Source of the DNA: Dugong dugon
Lineage: Eukaryota; Chordata; Mammalia; Sirenia; Dugongidae
NCBI GenBank assembly: GCA_030035585.1
Contig: CM057476.1
Coordinates: 17,840,501-17,904,500, forward strand
Length of the DNA stretch: 64,000 nucleotides
Direction of reading: 5' to 3'
In this document: positions 61,396 to 64,000 of the stretch, in pieces
Layout: each line of letters starts with the position of its first letter
Position numbering within the stretch: position 1 is the first letter of the stretch
Position numbers and translations under genes: made by a program
The notes under the pieces: generated by a model
What the model saw: the letters and a program-made list of their open reading frames with translations, nothing else
Database searches by the model: none
Told to the model about the DNA's origin: nothing

Positions 61396-64000
61396 GCTTA
61401 CATTTTTTAAAAAAAATTTTTATTGTACTTTAGATGAAGGTTTACAGAGCAAACTAGTTTCTCATTAAACAATTAATACACATATTGTTTTGTGAGATTG
61501 GTTGCCAAACCCAAGACATGTCAACACGCTCCCCTTCTTGACCTTGAGTTTCCCCTTACCAGCTTTCCTGTCCCCTCCTGCCTTCTCGTCTCTGCCCCTG
61601 GGCCGGTGTGCCCATTTAGTCTCATTTTGTTTTATGGGCCTGTCTAATCTTTGGCTGAAGGGTGAACCTCAGGAGTGACTTCATTACTGAGCTATAAGGG
61701 CATCTGGGGGCCATACTCTTGGGGTTTCTCCAGTCTGTCAGACCTGGTAAATCTGGTCTTTCTGTGTGTGTGTGTATGAGTTAGAATCTTGTTCTACATT
61801 TTTCTCTAGCTCTACCTGGGACCCTCTATTGTGATCCCTGTCAGAGCTGTCGGTGGTGGTAGCTGGGCACCGTCTAGTTGTGCTGGACTCGGTCTGCTGG
61901 AGGCTGTGGTAGTTGTGGTCCATGAGTCCTTTGGACTAACCTTTCCCTTGTGTCTTTTGTTTTCTACTTTCTCCCTTGCTCCATACAGGGTGAGATCAGT
62001 GGAGTACCTTAGATGGCTGTTCATAAACTTTTAAGACCCAGATGTTACTCACCGAAACAGAGTGTAGAACATTTTCTTTATAAATTATGTTATGCCAATT
62101 GAGATAGATGTTTCCCAAGACCATGGTTCCCACAGTCCTCAGCCCAGCAATTCGATCCCTCAGGGAATTTGTATGTGTCTATGGAGCTTCCATGACCTTA
62201 CCTTGGATAAGTTGTGCTGGCTTCCCCAGTATTGTGTACTGTCTTACCCTTCACCAAAGTTACCATTTATCTATTGTCTATTTAGTGTTTTTCCCTCCCA
62301 CCCCTCCCTTACCTCATAACCATCACAGGTTATTTCTTTTTGTGTGTAAACCTTTTCATGAATTTTTATAGTAGTGGTCTCATACAATATTTGTCCTTTT
62401 GTGATGGACTTATTTCATTTGGCATATTGCCCTCCAGATTCGTCGATGTTGTGACGTGTTTCACAGATTCATCACTGTTCTTTATCATTGCATAGTATTC
62501 CATTGTGTGTATCCACCATAGTTTTTTATCCATTCATCTGTTGATGGGCACCTAGGTTGTTTCTATCTTTTTGCTATTGTGAACAATGCTGCGATGAACA
62601 TGGGTGTGCATATGTCTATTTGTGTGATGGCCCTTATTTCTCTAGGATATATTCCCAGGCGTGGGATTGCTGGTTAATATGGTATTTCTATTTCTAGCTT
62701 TTTAAGGGAGCACCATATTGTTTTCCAAAATAGTTGTACCATTTTGCATTCCCACCAGCAGTGCATAAGAGTTCCAGTCTCCTAGCAGCCTCTCCAACAT
62801 TTGTTATTTTCTGTTTTTTGTTTTTTTTTTCAAATTTGTGCCAGTAATATCCAGGTGAGATGATATCTCATTGGGGTTTTGATTTGTGTTTCTCTAATGG
62901 CTTGTGATCTTGAGCATTTCCTCACGTATCTGTTAGCTGCATGTATCTGTTAGCTGCTTGAATATCTTCTCTAGTGAAGTGTCTTTTCATATCCTTTGTA
63001 CACTAATTAGATTATTCATCTTTTTGTTGTAGAGGTGTTGGATTTTCCTGTAGATTTTAGAGATTAGACCTTTGTCAGATTTGTCATAGCCCCTATTCTT
63101 TTCCCAGTCTGTAAGTTTTCTTTTAATTCTTTTGGTGAAGTCTTTTGATGAGAACAACTTTTTAATTTTACAAGATCCCAGTTATCTAGCTTATCTTCTG
63201 GTGTTTGTGTATAGTTAGTTATGGTTTCTGTACTGTTAATGCTGTGTATTAGGGCCTCTAGCATTGACTCTATTTTTTCTTCTATGATCTTTATGATTTT
63301 GGGTTTTATATTTAGGTCTTTGATCTATTTTTAATTAGTTTTTGTGTATGGTGTGAGGTATGGGTCCTGTTTCTTTCTTTCTTTTTTTTTTTTTTTTTTT
63401 TGCAGATGGACATCCAGTTTTGCCAGCACCATTTGTTAAAAATATTGTCTTTTCCTCATTTGATGGGTTTTGTGTCTTTGTCAAAGATTAGGTGACTGTA
63501 GGTGGATGGATTTACATCTGGGTTCTCAATTTTTTTCCATTGGTCAATGTGTCTGTTGTTGTACCAGTACCAGGCTGTTTTGACTACAGTAGCTGTATAG
63601 TAGGTCCTGAGGTCAGATAGTTGGAGTCCTTTTACTTTATTCTTCTTCAATAGTGCTTTACTTATCTGGGGCCTCTTCTCTTTCCATATAAAGTTAGTAA
63701 GTAGAAGTGCCCCGTAGGGTTTCCAAGGAGTGCCTGGTGGATTTGAACTGCCGACCTTTTGGTTAGCAGCCATGGCTCTTAACCACTATGCCACCAGGGT
63801 TTCCATATAAAGTTAATTATTACTTTTTCCATCTCTTTAAAGAATGCTGTTGGTATTTGAATCGGGATTGCATTGTATTTGTAGATTGCTTTAGGTAGAG
63901 TTGACATATTCACAATGTTAAGTCTACCTATCCATGAGCATGGTATATTTTTCCATTTATGTAGGTCTCTTTTGGTTTCTTGCAGTGGTGTTTTATAGTT
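61396..64000 (-). mobile_element. L1 LINE 3' part running off the right edge
   Basis: From right to left on the minus strand: ORF2 C-terminal sequence ([58 protein letters not shown] at 63456-63700; NWDLVKLKS near 63170), then a 3' section (CATTGCATAGTATTCCATTG region at 62490). A long 3'UTR follows (62340-61430), and the tail is the T/A-rich ATTTTTTAAAAAAAATTTTT at 61400. ORF2 has frameshifts, so this copy is inactive. An AfroSINE interrupts it at 63697-63799. Confidence 0.88.
63697..63799 (-). mobile_element. AfroSINE inserted in L1, with 16-bp target-site duplication
   Basis: A minus-strand AfroSINE 5' part (AGGGTTTCCAAGGAGTGCCT, GAACTGCCGACCTTTTGGTT AGCAGCC, CTATGCCACCAGGG). It is flanked by identical TTTCCATATAAAGTTA at 63681-63696 and 63800-63815. 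It lacks the usual tail, so the copy is short at both the body and the 3' end. Confidence 0.93.

Noticed and set aside
63064..63773. Minus-strand protein-like frames at the right edge as a gene
   Set aside because: They are decayed L1 ORF2, one of them fused by chance to an AfroSINE at its N-terminus.
53000..64000. The 3' end of SPPL3, the next gene in human
   Set aside because: In human it lies on the opposite strand beyond ACADS, but I see no SPPL3 exon here. It is probably to the right of the window.

Overview
The window is nuclear DNA of a placental mammal, almost certainly an afrotherian and most likely an elephant or close relative. The genes are split by GT/AG introns, the spacers hold ancient mammalian repeats (MIR, L2, MER5-like hAT, MaLR-like LTR, L1), and more than twenty copies of the tRNA-headed AfroSINE are scattered throughout. 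AfroSINEs are known only from afrotherians. An RTE/BovB-type LINE with a tail related to the AfroSINE tail fits the same lineage. The species call rests on recognising these repeats by eye.

Three complete genes lie head to tail on the + strand, in the order seen in human 12q24.31. (1) MLEC (malectin): CpG-rich promoter near 1.1-1.3 kb, five coding exons from 1386 to 11412 (289 aa), and a long 3'UTR that probably ends near 16.63 kb. (2) UNC119B: GC-box-rich promoter with a minisatellite at 24.5-24.7 kb, five coding exons from 24765 to 33897 (254 aa), and a 3'UTR to about 37.5 kb. (3) ACADS (short-chain acyl-CoA dehydrogenase): promoter at 41.45-41.61 kb, ten coding exons from 41615 to 52272 (412 aa), and a poly(A) signal at 52927. 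All three reading frames stay open across every splice junction I assigned, all junctions are GT/AG, and none of the genes carries a stop or frameshift. The genes are neighbours by synteny, not a functional unit: an ER lectin, a ciliary lipid-cargo carrier and a mitochondrial beta-oxidation enzyme.

The rest is introns and spacers shaped by retrotransposition. Spacer 16.6-24.4 kb holds MIR and L2, L1 tails, a chimeric SINE/RTE element with target-site duplications, and a tRNA-Gly-like sequence. Spacer 37.5-41.4 kb holds an ERVL-type LTR with a Leu-type primer binding site and a decayed RTE LINE. ACADS intron 2 holds a second copy of that LTR and a nested stack of L1 3' ends. From 53 to 64 kb I see no genes: it is L1 fragments, AfroSINEs, a MaLR LTR and, at the right edge, the 3' end of a minus-strand L1 that runs out of the window.

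I found no operon, CRISPR array, phage or other dedicated undescribed system. The most interesting signals are the GC-box minisatellite in the UNC119B promoter, the ten-Glu GAG tract in UNC119B exon 3, the SINE/RTE chimera, the tRNA-Gly-headed elements, the nested and same-site insertions, and an uncharged residue at ACADS position 171.
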